Part shown: positions 23,558 through 36,393 of the stretch, in pieces | Layout of the letters: each line of letters starts with the position of its first letter | Numbering within the stretch: the first letter of the stretch is position 1 | Assembly: GCA_029465975.1 (NCBI GenBank) | Contig: CM055739.1 | Coordinates: 11,375,513-11,439,512 of the forward strand | Origin: Dallia pectoralis | Lineage: Eukaryota; Chordata; Actinopteri; Esociformes; Umbridae | Direction: 5' to 3' | Length of the DNA: 64,000 nt | Made by a program: the position numbers and the translations under genes | Notes under the pieces: generated by a model | What the model saw: only the letters and a program-made list of their open reading frames with translations | What the model was told of the DNA's origin: nothing | Database searches by the model: none

Positions 23558-24283
23558 ATAAGAGCAAGTGACACTGAAAGATTGACACCGAAGGACTGAC
23601 ATCGAAGCCGAAGGACTGACAGAGAATAACTGACACTAAAGGACTGACACTGAAGGACTGACACTGAAGGACTGACACTGGAAGACTGACACTGGAAGAC
23701 TGACACTGGGAGACTGACACTGGGAGACTGACACTGAAGCACTGACACTGAAGGGCTGACACTAAAGGACTGACACTGGAAGACTGACACTGGAGGGCTG
23801 ACACTGGAGGACTGATACTGGGAGACTGACACTGAAGGACTGACACTGGAGGGCTGACACTAAAGGACTGACACTGGAAGACTGACACTGGAGGGCTGAC
23901 ACTGGAGGGCTGACACTGGAGGGCTGACACTAAAGGACTGACACTGGAGGGCTGAAACTGGAGGGCTGACACTGGAGGGCTGACACTGGAGGGCTGACAC
24001 TGGAAGACTGATACTGGGAGACTGACACTGGAGGACTGACACTGAAGGACTGACACTGGAAGACTGACACTGAAGGACTGACACTGAAGGACTGACACTG
24101 AAGGACTGATACTGGGAGACTGACACTGGAGGGCTGACACTGAAGGACTGATACTGAAGGACTGATACTGGGAGACTGACACTGGAGGGCTGACTCTGAA
24201 GGACTGACACTGGAAGACTGACACTGGGGGACAGACACTGGGGGACTGACACTGAAGGACTGACACTGAAGGACTGACACGCA
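23558..24283. repeat. 14-bp minisatellite, about 51 copies
   Basis: Unit GGACTGACACTGAA with frequent GGAAG, GGAGGG and GGGAG variants between constant ACTGACACTG cores. Fourteen is not a multiple of three, so all minus-strand frames cycle through the same words and stay open together; the Ser/Val/Gln/Cys-rich frames up to 282 codons are artefacts. Confidence 0.96.
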
Positions 24284-26399
24284 GACGCGCTTCGTCTGTT
24301 CTGTATGTATGAGGTCATCATAAATACTGAAGTCAGTTTGGGATTTATGGTTCTGTGTCCTGTCGTGCTTCGCCGCCTGCTTCCGTCTGACATGGCGATG
24401 ATGATATCATGAGCGTGAATGTGATTCCTTCCTATAAGCCAACAGTCTGGTTCAACTAGTCATGTCCAGTGGGAGACGCAGGGGCAGAGACACCGTGGGC
24501 CGAGAGGGAGAGGAGGAGGTGGAGGAGTCAGTCACATTCTCCTCATTATTACTCTGCTTAATTACTCACCCATGCCAAAATCACTTTGCAAGGATGACAT
24601 CATAGATGAAAGTCCGTTAGTAAATTAAGCCTGTTGTTCCAATTTCCTATGTACGCCAACGTAGACACACTGGCTTCCTGGTCTGTGTGCGGCATCCATG
24701 ACAACCACGTCGTTACTTCATCTTTTGAGCCATTACATCACCCGCCCCCACCCTGGGAGATGGAGAGGAGGGGGTGACTCGTGACTTGTCCGTCACTCAG
24801 AGATTTCACTCGGCTAGACGTAGAAACTTGATAACCGGGCCGAAACCGCCCAGGCGCTCAACATCCTTGTATCGGACTATGTGCGCGCAAAACTATCCAA
24901 ACAGGCAATTTTCCAGGACCAATCAGAAGTCAGAACCTACCTCGACCCCACATCAGACCACAGGAGGGAAATTCCCCCGGACCGCAACCTTCCGCCCACC
25001 GTCTACCTTTTTCATAATCCCATGCTAATATAGGAGAGGTTCTAGATCCTTCCGTCTTCCCACATTGTTGAGTCACTTGACGGCCCTCCCGCTTTCACAA
25101 AGGTGGTGTATGGAACGATTCACAGTGTGGCCAAATCCTATCGCCGCACACACAAACCATGTATTTATATACCTGCATCCTGATCCAATACCCCGGGGTT
25201 GCATTTGTTTAAATGGCTTGTAATTAAACCGTTGTCAAATAAATATCGCGGGGGGGGGGCATCTGTCTTTAACTAGCCTCAGCTGAGGAAACAAATGTAA
25301 AGCACATTTTAACATTACAATGAATCCATGGGTAAATCAATGGATGAATCATGAGCTGGAGGCTAATAGGCCCAGGGACCCTCACTAAAGCCAGACTGCA
25401 CACTCCTCCAGACGCCCACTCAACACATGGCCGACCCTGACCCGAGACCTGACTCAGCCGCCCTGGACCGCCTGAGACCCTGAGAACCGGATGTGTCACA
25501 AGCTTTTGTTCCACATGTGCCGGTGTGCAACGGAGTCCGCGACGACGGTGTCGACCCGGAATTCAAACTCACATTAAGAACTTACTTTAGGGGAATGCGG
25601 TCTCTGGAAGTGAGAGTATGGTATGTTGTAATACATTCTGAATGAAAATCAGTCCAACAAAAAATGTTTTATACGCATTGCTCCACTTTTAAAGGGACAA
25701 ACATAGGATTCTTGCAGGACTTATTGCATAAACACACACAAAAGCATGAATGGACAGATTTTTTAAAGATTGTTCAGAGTGCCTGAGATCAGCTTTCTCC
25801 CAATTATCAGTATCTCCTTATACTTAGAAACATGCAGAACAATCCCCTAAATTACTTTGGACTAGCTTATACTATTCCAGTTGTGTTCAGTGAGAGAAGA
25901 GGAGAGGACAAGTCCTGTTAATGACTAGCATACATCCCTTGGAACAATTCATAAACATGTCTATCTTAAACCTAACCTTGAATACATGTCTTACTTATAT
26001 TTTGAAATCTGATTTTCTGTCCATAAAATATGACTATGTGCATAGAAAAGTCTAGTGAAAACGTAATCCAGAACCAGGATGGTTAAAGAACAGGATGAAA
26101 AAGACTTTATCTGATAAATAGCTCCATCTAGTGACAGATGTGTTTACCAAGTTTTTTCTCTCTACGTAACCAGTTCATGTGACGAATAAATGAATTCATG
26201 TATCACCCAGTTCAAAGCCTTTTTTGAAATATATTTGTGCTTAACAGCATTTGTTCAAAACAATGTACTACAATTATAGGCTTTTTAAATAAGCTTATTG
26301 CTTAAGTGCACAAATTCTGCAGCAATTGTCAAATTCGAAACAGGTAAGGAATTTTTATTTTATTTTTAGTTGAACTTTTGTACTAACACTGATAGTCAA
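24284..26399. other. Intergenic, no gene seen
   Basis: No supported gene; a G-run at 25252-25259. Confidence 0.5.
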
Positions 26400-27090
26400 T
26401 GACAATCTCGACATTGAACATCCTCTTGCTCAAATGTTTGGAGTCACCAAGAAATATCCTTGTTTTCCATGAAAACATACATTAAATTAGTTTGATTGGA
26501 AAATATAGTAATTGACAATTTCTGAAACTAAATAAACAATATGAAAGAATGAGTTTTAATTAATATACTAATTGTGTCTTTTAAAGTTTGCTTTCGTCAT
26601 AGAATACTTTGATATTATTTGAAACAATTACTGCCTTACAGACCTTTGGCATTCTAGTTCTCAATTTTGTTGAGGTAATCTAAAGAAATTTCTCTCCACG
26701 TTTTTGCATTTGTTCAGCGTCTTACAAATGTTCTTTGTGATCTGAATACCTCAAACCTAGATTTGTGTGTCCGTAACACTTTTTTTCTAATCGTTCTCTG
26801 GCCAGTGTTTGTGTTCTGTGGGCCTCTCACTCTGCTTTCTATTCTGGCCAATTTCATGCATGGGATATACTTCATTTCTCGAAACAAGAATAGACTGACC
26901 AATGTCAGAAAAAAGTTATTTGTTCCTGGACATTTTGAGCTTGTAATTGAACCTGATGCTACATATACTCAACTAATCGAAAGTATTTGCATAGTCTTTT
27001 TAATCAGCACAATCGTTTTCAGCTGTGCTAACAATGATCAATTAGCCAATTTGCCTTTTAAATTGGAATTCTGTTTGCCACTAAGGCTAC
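26400..27090 (-). mobile_element. Degenerate Tc1-like transposon
   Basis: The left side has the terminal wording of a known fish Tc1-like family (CAAATGTTTGGAGTCACCAA near 26432). The interior on the minus strand carries the start of the transposase region, still recognisable as CAGTCTATTCTTGTTTCGAG and the following ATCCCATGCATGAAATTGGCC-like phrase (about 26850-26900). Frameshifts, stops and loss of the catalytic half make it inactive. The right boundary is approximate. Confidence 0.7.
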
Positions 27091-27576
27091 CACTGACTCC
27101 CATATTTACATTCAATCATATGCATCCTCTGTTCTGGATTACATCAACACCTGCACCAACAATGTTACCACTCATAAACAAATAGAGACCTACCTCAACC
27201 AAAAGCCTTGGATGAGTATAGTATAGTAATAATTATATATTTTTTTATTAATCATTGTGTTATATTTATTATGATCATTGTGTAATGATTATACTTATAT
27301 ATAAGTAACTAAATCATAATACTTGTATATTTGAGTTTGTTGTGTTGATTTTTATTTGTATTAGAGTATTTGTGAATGTGAATGTGTAATTTGTAGTATT
27401 TTTGAATACTTATCAGAAATAACAATTTTAAATTCCTGGGGTAAATGCCTAGGAATGTATATGAAAATTGTGTTAAAGGAAGAGAACCAACAGAGCATGT
27501 ATTTTAATTCAAATAGTATTTCAAATACATCAGCCCTGTCACATTGGTACATTGTTTTGTCTTGTTCTACACAGGG
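27091..27576. other. Intergenic, AT-rich
   Basis: Very AT-rich with runs of TTTTTTATTA; no gene seen. Confidence 0.5.
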
Positions 27577-27966
27577 ATGTTGTGTGAAAGCACACTCTGG
27601 GTTATAGTTAATCAAGAAGAATTGGATAGACAACCAAGTCCCAAGAATTTCTCCCTATTAGAACAGACATCAGAAAACTACACAGACTACTCTCACCCCT
27701 GTAAATGTCGCACCATTGAAGGTGATGACAGTGAAACTAAGGAGAAAACCAAGAAAGAGGTGGGGGACAAAAGATTGTTTTGTCAAGAAAAGACACTGAT
27801 CCCAAGAGTCAAAAGAATGAGGAAAACGACATCAACATTACCCGTCTTTACAAAGTGGTTTGGTCCAATAGGCGGAAACTCAACAGCAGCCAGGTGGACT
27901 CCGGTACCTTGTCAGCAGTCATCCCTTAGTTGCTCAGAGAGTCATACAAAAAACGATGTAATATAA
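27577..27966 (+). other. Unassigned open frame, possible exon or pseudogene fragment
   Basis: An open frame of about 130 codons begins just after a pyrimidine-rich acceptor-like site (TTGTTCTACACAG at about 27561-27573) and ends at TAA 27964-27966. The middle is charged and Lys/Glu-rich (SETKEKTKKEVGDKR), followed by a Ser/Thr-rich tail. I do not recognise it, codon choice does not stand out from the surroundings, and no partner exon was found upstream. It could be a terminal exon of an unknown transcript or chance. Confidence 0.2.
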
Positions 27967-28059
27967 AGCCTAATGCTTCATTCTCAATGGGCATGATGTC
28001 AGGAGTGAGATTTTTCAATGGTTTATGGAATAATGAAGTCTATTTTGTATATAATCTTA

Positions 28060-28345
28060 CAGTGAACAAAAATGCAACATAAAACAATTTCAAACATGCT
28101 TCAGTTCATAGAAAAACAAGTATTCACTAGAAACCATGTAAACTAATCAGAAAATTACTGGAATGTTTTATTTCAGCTCATGAAACAGATACTCACCATC
28201 ACTAGACATCAACATTGTAACAACAGAATAGTATGGCATTTACCACTTTTAATTGTTTCCTGTCAATAAAGGCTTAGTTGGAAACTTCATCATTGGGCTG
28301 CATCAAGGGAGAACATTACGGTCTCTTCTCATTGACCACCATTCA
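28060..28345. mobile_element. Possible trace of another Tc1-like element
   Basis: Phrases such as GTGAACAAAAATGCAACAT and TTTATTTCAGCTCATGAAAC resemble termini of a fish Tc1-like family in which an ACAAAAATATAAACGCAACA phrase and a TTTCATGAGCTGAAATAAAA phrase occur. Heavily decayed; boundaries uncertain. Confidence 0.35.
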
Positions 28346-28419
28346 GGTTACCATATACCTGAAAATACTGAACGTAAAGTGCACTAGTTTCGCTGCACTG
28401 CCACCAACTGCCTGGGAAA

Positions 28420-28635
28420 CTAGAGTTGGGGGGGGCGGATGGTGACGCAGGAAAAACACCCAAGCTCAGACAAAAAATTAAAGGAAGAGAGATCATCTCT
28501 TAGCAGAGCAGACTCGAATGCATGCATCTAAATCTTAGGTAACACAGTTTGATACAAAGCTGCGAAACAAATAGCATAAACATTCCCAAACAGGACAGGA
28601 CAAGTGAACATACGGAAGTTGCATCAAATCGTCGG
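28420..28635 (+). promoter_or_regulatory. Inferred usp9x promoter and non-coding exon 1
   Basis: A GC box inside a G run (GGGGGGGGCGG, 28428-28438) and a CRE-like TGACGCA (28442-28448) are followed by a strong donor, CGTCGG|GTAAGTAACG, with the exon end at 28635. No in-frame coding joins this to exon 2, consistent with an untranslated first exon. The transcription start is not located. Confidence 0.4.
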
Positions 28636-31600
28636 GTAAGTAACGTTAGCTAGATAACTGTCTAGCATTTGTGCTAAATGGCTAACTTAGCAATCTGACT
28701 AAAAGATAACGACATTTCTAGAACGTATTTAGCAATAAAATATGCAAGGCTTCATAGTGCACATATGATTTCAGTTGGATACCATAGAGAATTATAAGGC
28801 ATTAGACAACAGTGAGGCATGTTGTCTAACAACGACAGAATGAACGTTGAGATGCCGGTTTGTTTCTGTTATTTTTGTCTGTGGCAAAATGGCTGACGTT
28901 TCCCATACCAACCTGTTAATGTTTGCATTTGTGGGGCTGACAATAAAGCTAACGTTTTCAGCATAGTTCAAGGTCAGTCTCAACTGCACAGCAAGTTAGC
29001 TAACTTATTACACTGGTATCGTTGTTGCCAGATTTTTGGGCCGGTGTTTAATATACAAGCCCGTAGCCGTACACGGGGACTGTTGTGGCCCCGGCGCAAC
29101 GGCACTGTGAACACTGGGGGCAGCGCCATTAGCATGTTAGCAGGTAGCAGTTAGCGCTACCTAACTAGATGGAGCAAAGGGAAGGCCTTTGCTTTACGTC
29201 GATACTCGGCTTGTCAGTACCTAGCGGGCTAGTTAGCTAACGTTAAGGCCCTTGTGTTGTCTAACGTTGATCATATGTTGTCTTGTTATAACAGTTACAT
29301 CATTCTCAGTGGTACTCAATTTAAACAATGTGTAGTTAACTAAGGTGAGGGATCTATTTTTGGTTATTTGTTTTCGTAGTAAAGTAATGCAGAATGCTAA
29401 TGCGAGCTAACAAGCCACTGTGCTCTCGGTAGTTAGCTATCTGTGCAGCTTTATTGTTAGTTATTTGTTATTGGCTTGTTGTGCGGCAAACTTAGTTTTC
29501 TGTTTCCCATTAACTGCGCTAAACGGAAAAAATGTGTGACAGTGTCACCTTTCTAACTTGACACATTAGTCGCAGTGACTGTTCTGCCACTACATTGCTG
29601 TAAATTAGGACAGTATTTCCCGACGTTACGTGTTCTGCATTTTAAAAATAACTGTCATTGATAGTTAGTGAGCTTCACAATGTTACTCAACGATGTGCTC
29701 GCTGGAAAATATTCCTGTTGTGTAAATGATAGAGGATCGTGATAAGAATAATTACCTAGCCAGCGGAGGACATGTCCCATTTTGTACCCTACTAATTTCT
29801 CGTTTATATACCATTTTTTCCCTCTATACCAGGGCCCTGGTGAACCATACTCTGTCATTAGAAATGGAAACATGTATACACATTTCTTTTGACGTATCCT
29901 CCACTGTTGTTGTTGCTTTATCTGACAACAGTTAATGTTGTAGTACTGCCTTGTTCGGCCATAGCACAAGGTGATACTGAACGCATCAAAAACACGACCT
30001 TATCCTTGAACTTGAAGATTTATATTTTCCCTTTGTGACATTTTACACATGGAGCGAAAACAGACTTTCAACCAAAATATGTAGCTATATTTACCTTTAA
30101 CATAATGTCTTATCGGGTAGTTTATGGCTTTACTAGCAAATTGCATGACCTTACCTGTCATACCTTTTTGTTTTAGGCATTGCATTGGTTGTGAATGTTT
30201 AGTCGTGTTAGCAGACCTACTTCTGTATTAATGTACTTTGGCTAAATTTGGCATGAACAGGGGAAGGGAAGTTCATACCTGAAACTTCATACTCAATAAA
30301 CCCAGACCAGGGCGCACCTTATTTGCAATGTCTGTTCTGATTGTAATGAAGAACAAGTGAAGTTTGTGTCGCTGTGACCTCCGCACTTTGCTTTTATATT
30401 TTTGTAGTGAGTCTACATGGGTGTCTTGTTAAGCAGAACCACCAGAATCAATGCCTCTGCCATGGCAACATTTACTCGAGAGTGACGAGCTAAGGGAATA
30501 GAAGCTAATCAGTTTATTTTCTTGCAAGTAATCAACCTGACCTTATTCCTCCTAAATGATGTGGAATGTTTGAACATGCAAATCTGCAAGTGAAGATGGA
30601 TCTCTGTATGACAGTGAACTATGATTTGGTATGCTCGCTTTAAACAATGCTTAAGAACAAATATATTTGAATATTCTCGCTGAAAACCAGTGGTATCTGT
30701 TTCCACCTGGTGGGTGTTATCAGCGGACATTTCTGTTCTCACCATGCTGGTTGTTTAATTGTGTGCCTGCTGATGATGACGTATCCCAGTTATACAGGCT
30801 CAAATGTATTGTAATTTGTCATAATGTTAAGGTATGGTATTTAATTTGTTCTTAACTGTGTACCAGCACAACAAGGCTGCGACAGATATTGTTTAGTAGT
30901 ACCACTTTCTGCTCCTTTTCTCCTTAATGCGTTTTACATTTGTGAATTGATTCGACCGGTGTAAGCAAAAATGGGTCGATGCTAATAATATGTTGCTTTC
31001 TTCTGACAGTTTTCTGGTTAGTTAAGAGGACTAGAAATGGAGGGTCTTGTACCGTTCACTGAAATTAGACATTGAGAACTGAGATGCACCCTACTTTCTG
31101 ATTATGGTTTATGGCCCAGGCAGCTGTTCTGTCAGGACTCAAGCTTTCTCTTCATCTGATTGGTTCCTCAACTAGTCACACTCCTTAGGTCATTGATTCC
31201 ATTTGGCCTCATCTTTTTAGATGAAGATGCTGCTAGAGGTAGATGTCAGCAAAAACACAAGATATAGGATCAGATTACCCTTCTACAATACTGTCCTTAA
31301 CCATATCTGCTCTAGACCAGAGGTTTGAGAAGATCTAAAGACTTCTGCTTGATACTTTCCTAATGTGATCCAAGACTTCCAGAGAGACAATTATTTCTTC
31401 CTCTTAAACCCTAGATTCCATATTCAGTGATTTTCACCTGTAATATACTTTCCTCCCATTCTGACTTATCCTGCCAGAAACTGTAATTTAACTGCGCGGT
31501 ATAACTATAATGTAAATATTCTGTTAACCAAAACCCAAGTAATATTGCTGACTCATTTTAAACTCATATTTTGGGTGGATGTTTTAATTATACATACATG

Positions 31601-32125
31601 TTGTTTTTGTTTTGTTTTTTCCCCATTTTAAATTTGCGGGGGCGTGCATCATCACAACAACTTCTGGACAGCTCGGGACAGTTGAAAATCTAGACTTGTA
31701 CCCAAATGCACATGGCTGTAGTGCACATGGCTCCACTTTGCTTTGTCATTGTGTTGTCGTGTAATGTAAATATTCTATACCCAGGGCTGCTGGACATTGT
31801 CAGACATAAATTGCTGGAATATATTTGATGTTATGTGTTTACTGTTTAGACATATTCTCTTGCATTGTCAGTTGTCAACAAGCTAACTGCTCCGTAATGA
31901 TTAGGATAGTATCATGCTGTGTGTGTGTGTGTGTGACCACCCAAAAGTATTTACGTACCGTTTTGCACAATCTGGAGATCTCTGAACTGTTTAGACGGTG
32001 ACTATTTATAGACCAGTGTGGTGATAGTCTAGTGGGGTCTGTAGGACAGCTAAACTGGGACCCTGGAGAGGGTGCTGCTTTTGCAGTGGGGCGGGGTGAG
32101 GTAGGGGGGAGGTGTCTCTGTTGGT

Positions 32126-32162
<37 letters not shown>

Positions 32163-32399
32163 CCCCGATAGTGGTGGGAAGTGGGTGATTTGAGCTGGTT
32201 TTTGTCATCCTAAAAACATACCTCGGAATCATTGCGTTTTGGGTGCACCTGTGTTGTTTCTCAGCTGTTTTTGCACCTCAACCGTGTTTTAGTGTTACCT
32301 GTTAGACTGAGCATATTTCAGGTTGAAATGCATGTTGTCGCATTATGAAGACGGGGCATCAACCAGTCTGAGTTTCTGACCCTGGTCTCTGTTCTCCAG
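28636..32399 (+). other. usp9x intron 1 (inferred)
   Basis: Starts with CpG-containing sequence and many GTTAGCTAA-type words, then ordinary AT-rich intron with a (TG)n microsatellite at 32129-32161. The acceptor TCTGTTCTCCAG ends at 32399. Confidence 0.4.
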
Positions 32400-32407
32400 G
32401 TTCTGCA

Positions 32408-32530
32408 ATGGTCTCTGCAACCCTCCCTGAGCCTCAGCAGGTGCAGGAGCGTTTCCTCTCGGTCGGCCTCTGGTTCTCTGTCCTCGCCCAGGCACACGCA
32501 GTGACTCTTCCTGAGGCCAGGGCCTCCTAA
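32408..32530 (+). promoter_or_regulatory. Upstream open reading frame in usp9x exon 2
   Basis: An ATG at 32408, eight bases into exon 2, opens a 40-codon frame that stops with TAA at 32528-32530, 37 nt before the usp9x start codon. The context CTGCAATGG has G at +4. It could lower initiation at the main ATG or require reinitiation. It is out of frame with the main coding sequence (offset 160 nt). Confidence 0.55.
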
Positions 32531-32567
32531 AGTGGACAAGATTGCCAAGATCTGCCCTGTGGCGAGC

Positions 32568-34102
32568 ATGACGGCCACCACCCGTGGCTCCCCAGTGGGG
32601 GGCAATGACAGCCAGGGCCAGGCACCCACTGATGCTCAGAGCCAGCCCCCACCCACGCCGGCTCAGGTGAGTTTCTGTGTGTGTTTTGTAGGGTCTTTCT
32701 GTGGAGAATCTCCCGGCAGTCAGTGAGCAAGGTTATCTGCTTAACTAACCCGGCCCTAAAACTATCATTGCCACCTAATCATCCTCTGATTCCACTTGGC
32801 TCTCATTTCCGCCTCTAGCCCAGTGATTGGTAAAGTGCCTGGTAAAGTGTAAGTTAAAGTAACAGTTAACATGGCGCTAACTAAGATGGCAGTCTTCAGT
32901 GCTTCAGTAGGTTCTTTGGCTCATTACTCCACGGGGAGCATAGGACAGTGCTTGGCATGAAACTGCATTAATCACGTCAGGGCCACAGCTGAGAGGAGCT
33001 CCTGCATCTCTGAGCTGGGAACAGGGTGGCTGGTTGAAGTCTAATTACTGTTACAAAATTAACTTAATAAGCTACGTTAAGGGGAAGGGGGATGGCAGGA
33101 AGCTCCATTTTAAATTAGTTTTTACCCAACGGCGTAATCCCTGATGCATTTGAATTTACACTGATTTATTTGGGGATTCCTTTGAAGTTCAACAGCCTGT
33201 CTTGGCACACGTGTCTTTTACTAACATGGTTTCTTGTAATTGTCAGTGTGTTTGATGAAGTTTTGATGTTAACGTGTGTGTGTGTTTCAGATGGCGTCCC
33301 CCAGTGTGTCGTCCACTGAGCTGTCTCCGGTCAGCCCACCAGTGGCAGAGGAGCAGGGCCAGGGAGACTCCACCCCTGCTCTGGAGGAGGAGGAGCCTGC
33401 CTTCCCTCACACTGACTTGGCCAAGCTGGACGACATGATCAACCGGCCCAGATGGGTGGTCCCAGTTCTGCCAAAGGGGGAATTAGAAGTTTTACTTGAA
33501 GCTGCTATAGAGTTATGTAAAAAAGGTATTTCAGCAATCCTGAACAGTTAACTAAAAGGTGTTGATACATATTTTACCGATTTGTCATATTTCTCTGTCT
33601 TTTTGCAGGGCTTGATGTGAAGTGTGAGGCATGTCAGAGGTTTTTTAGGGATGGCCTGACCATCTCCTTCACTAAGATCCTTACAGACGAGGCTGTGAGT
33701 GGATGGAAGTTTGAGATCCATGTAAGTACACACACGCACTTACACTTTCATGGCACACAAACTGTATTATGTTCTGGTTGAAGTACACCTCGTTCTCTTT
33801 CCATCCACAGAGGTGTATCATCAATAACACACACCGGCTGGTGGAGCTGTGTGTGGCCAAGCTCTCTCAAGACTGGTTCCCTTTGCTAGAGCTTCTGGCC
33901 ATTGCCACCAACCCCCACTGCAAGTTCCACATCTACAACGGCACACGGCCCTCCGAGACCGTCCCCGCCGGGGCCACATTGGCTGACGACGAGCTCTACG
34001 CTCGCCCACCTGACCCCCGCTCACCCAAGGTAGGTCCCAGCTTACCCGCGTTCATGTGTTACCAAGACGACTGGAGTTGTGGTTGATGATTCCATTCATT
34101 GT

Positions 34103-34134
<32 letters not shown>

Positions 34135-36393
34135 GGACTCTCAGGGCTGGTTGGTGGACCTGATTAATAAATTTGGCGCGCTGAACGGGTTTCAAACCCT
34201 ACACGACCGCTTCATGAGCGGACAGGCACTTAATGTACAGATCATAGCTGCCCTCATCAAGTAAGTTCTCCCTAGTGGACACGTGTGAGGGAAGGATGTA
34301 AGAGTGCGTGTCCTAACCCTTGTTTGTCCTCCAGGCCATTCGGTCAGTGCTACGAGTTCCTGACCTTGCACACAGTAAAGAAGTATTTCCTGCCGGTGAT
34401 CGAGATGGTTCCTCAATTCCTGGAGAACCTTACGGACGAGGAGCTGAAAAAGGAGGCCAAGAACGAGGCTAAGAATGACGCCCTGTCCATGATCATCAAG
34501 TCCCTGAAGAACCTGGCCTCCAGGGTGCCCGGGCAGGAGGAGACGGTCAAGAACCTAGAGATATTCAGGTTGAAAATGATCCTTAGGTGAGATGCCTGCC
34601 CTGTGCTTCTTTTTAGTTTGTTATAGTATAACTCATTGAGCGCACTTCATTTGATGAGATTTTGACAGATTCGGTTTTAATTGGTTAATGTTGGTCCCCA
34701 GGTTATTACAAATTTCCTCATTCAACGGCAAGATGAACGCCCTGAATGAGGTCAACAAGGTAATCTCAAGTGTGTCCTACTACACGCATCGACATGGCAA
34801 CCCCGAGGAGGAGGAGTGGCTTACAGCCGAACGCATGGCAGTGAGTCACTTAGCCACTTTTTTTCTGGAAGTATTAATAGATTAGATTTATATAGAAAAT
34901 CCTATACTGAACATTTTTCTCCTCAATTTTCCTCCTGCCAGGAGTGGATTCAGCAGAATCACATCCTGTCCATTGTGCTGAGGGACAGTCTTCACCAGCC
35001 TCAGTACGTAGAGAAACTAGAGAAGATCCTCCGCTTTGTCATCAAGGAGAAGGCCCTCACCATGCAGGATCTGGACAACATCTGGGCTGCACAGGTACTG
35101 AAGGCAACTAGCGTGTGTACCAGCAGTACGCCCCATCTTATATCTCCATGAGCTTCCCTTTCATAGAACTTTTTACATTATTAACCGAAATATAAGTTAT
35201 TACTGTTGACACATCTGTAATGAGGAGACCTGATACTTTAGATCTTTAGAAGTGTATTTTGTCTCTGCTTCCGTTTTAGGCTGGTAAGCACGAGGCCATA
35301 GTGAAGAACGTCCATGACCTTCTGGCCAAACTGGCCTGGGACTTCTCCCCAGAGCAGCTCGACCACCTCTTTGACTGCTTTAAGGAGAGTTGGACGAACG
35401 CTAGTAAGAAGCAGCGAGAGAAGTTGTTGGAGCTGATCCGTCGCCTGGCCGAAGACGACAAGGACGGAGTGATGGCCCACAAGGTGCTCAACTTGCTGTG
35501 GAACCTGGCTCACAGCGATGACGTCCCTGTAGACATTATGGACCAAGCCCTCAGCGCACACATCAAGATACTAGACTATAGCTGCTCTCAGGTAAAACTC
35601 CTACTAATAAGAGGATCTACAAGAATTTGTTCTTTGTTGGTCCCTAATTGGATCATGTTCTGTTATCTTGAATGATCCAACAGGACCGAGACACCCAAAA
35701 GATCCAGTGGATAGATCGCTTTATCGAAGAGCTCCGCACCAATGACAAGTGGGTCATACCGGCCCTTAAACAGATCAGAGAGATCTGCAGCCTGTTTGGG
35801 GAAGCTCCACAGAACCTCAGGTTGGAAAATACATTCACTTCCTGTCTAGAATGTTTTTTTTCACAGCTCCAAGTCAATTTTTTCCTTAATTAATTATTCA
35901 TTATGTCCTTTCTTTCCTATTTATTTCCTCTCCTCCATAACGTTTGTTTTCCTACTATGCAGTCAAACCCAGAGGAGTCCTCATGTTTTCTATCGTCATG
36001 ATCTGATCAACCAGCTCCAACACAACCACGCCCTGGTCACTCTGGTGGCTGAGAACCTGTCCGCCTACATGGAAACCATGAGGCAGTTTTCCAAAGCCGA
36101 ACACGCAGACTTTGACCCTCAGACGGTTCGAGTTGGCAGTCGCTACAGCCATGTCCAGGAGGTTCAAGAGAGGTTGAACTTCCTGAGGTAAGACTGCTGG
36201 CTCCAGGCGGGGTTGAAACCAGGAACTTTGACTGCTTTGATAGGTGTCTATGATTTTTATACCAAATTCTTTTCCCTAGGTTCCTGTTGAAGGATGGCCA
36301 GTTGTGGCTGTGTGCTCCTCAAGCCAAGCAGATCTGGAGGTGTTTGGCAGAGAGTGCTGTCTTCTTGTGTGACCGTGAGGCCTGCTTCAAATG
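32568..36393 (+). CDS. usp9x: usp9x coding exons 2-13 (N-terminal scaffold)
   Basis: Exons: 32568-32666, 33291-33525, 33609-33721, 33811-34029, 34145-34260, 34335-34586, 34702-34840, 34942-35094, 35280-35591, 35684-35820, 35963-36187, 36280-36393. All have AG/GT borders and matching phases. Exon 3 opens with Ser/Pro/Glu-rich linker and then [20 protein letters not shown]; exons 4-13 carry the near-invariant alpha-helical region, for example [20 protein letters not shown] in exon 5 and [16 protein letters not shown] wording ([20 protein letters not shown]) in exon 7. Exon 6 is preceded by a (TC)n tract (34103-34129) that serves as polypyrimidine tract. Conservation to human is strong except in the exon 2-3 linker and around [12 protein letters not shown] in exon 5. 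Confidence 0.96.

Noticed and set aside
23418..24393. Ser/Val/Gln/Cys-rich frames up to 282 codons
   Set aside because: 14-bp array; overlapping frames give the same peptide repeat, so no coding selection.
26763..27185. 140-codon frame with hydrophobic start, like a membrane protein
   Set aside because: Lies on the opposite strand of a degenerate Tc1-like element and continues into flanking AT-rich DNA.
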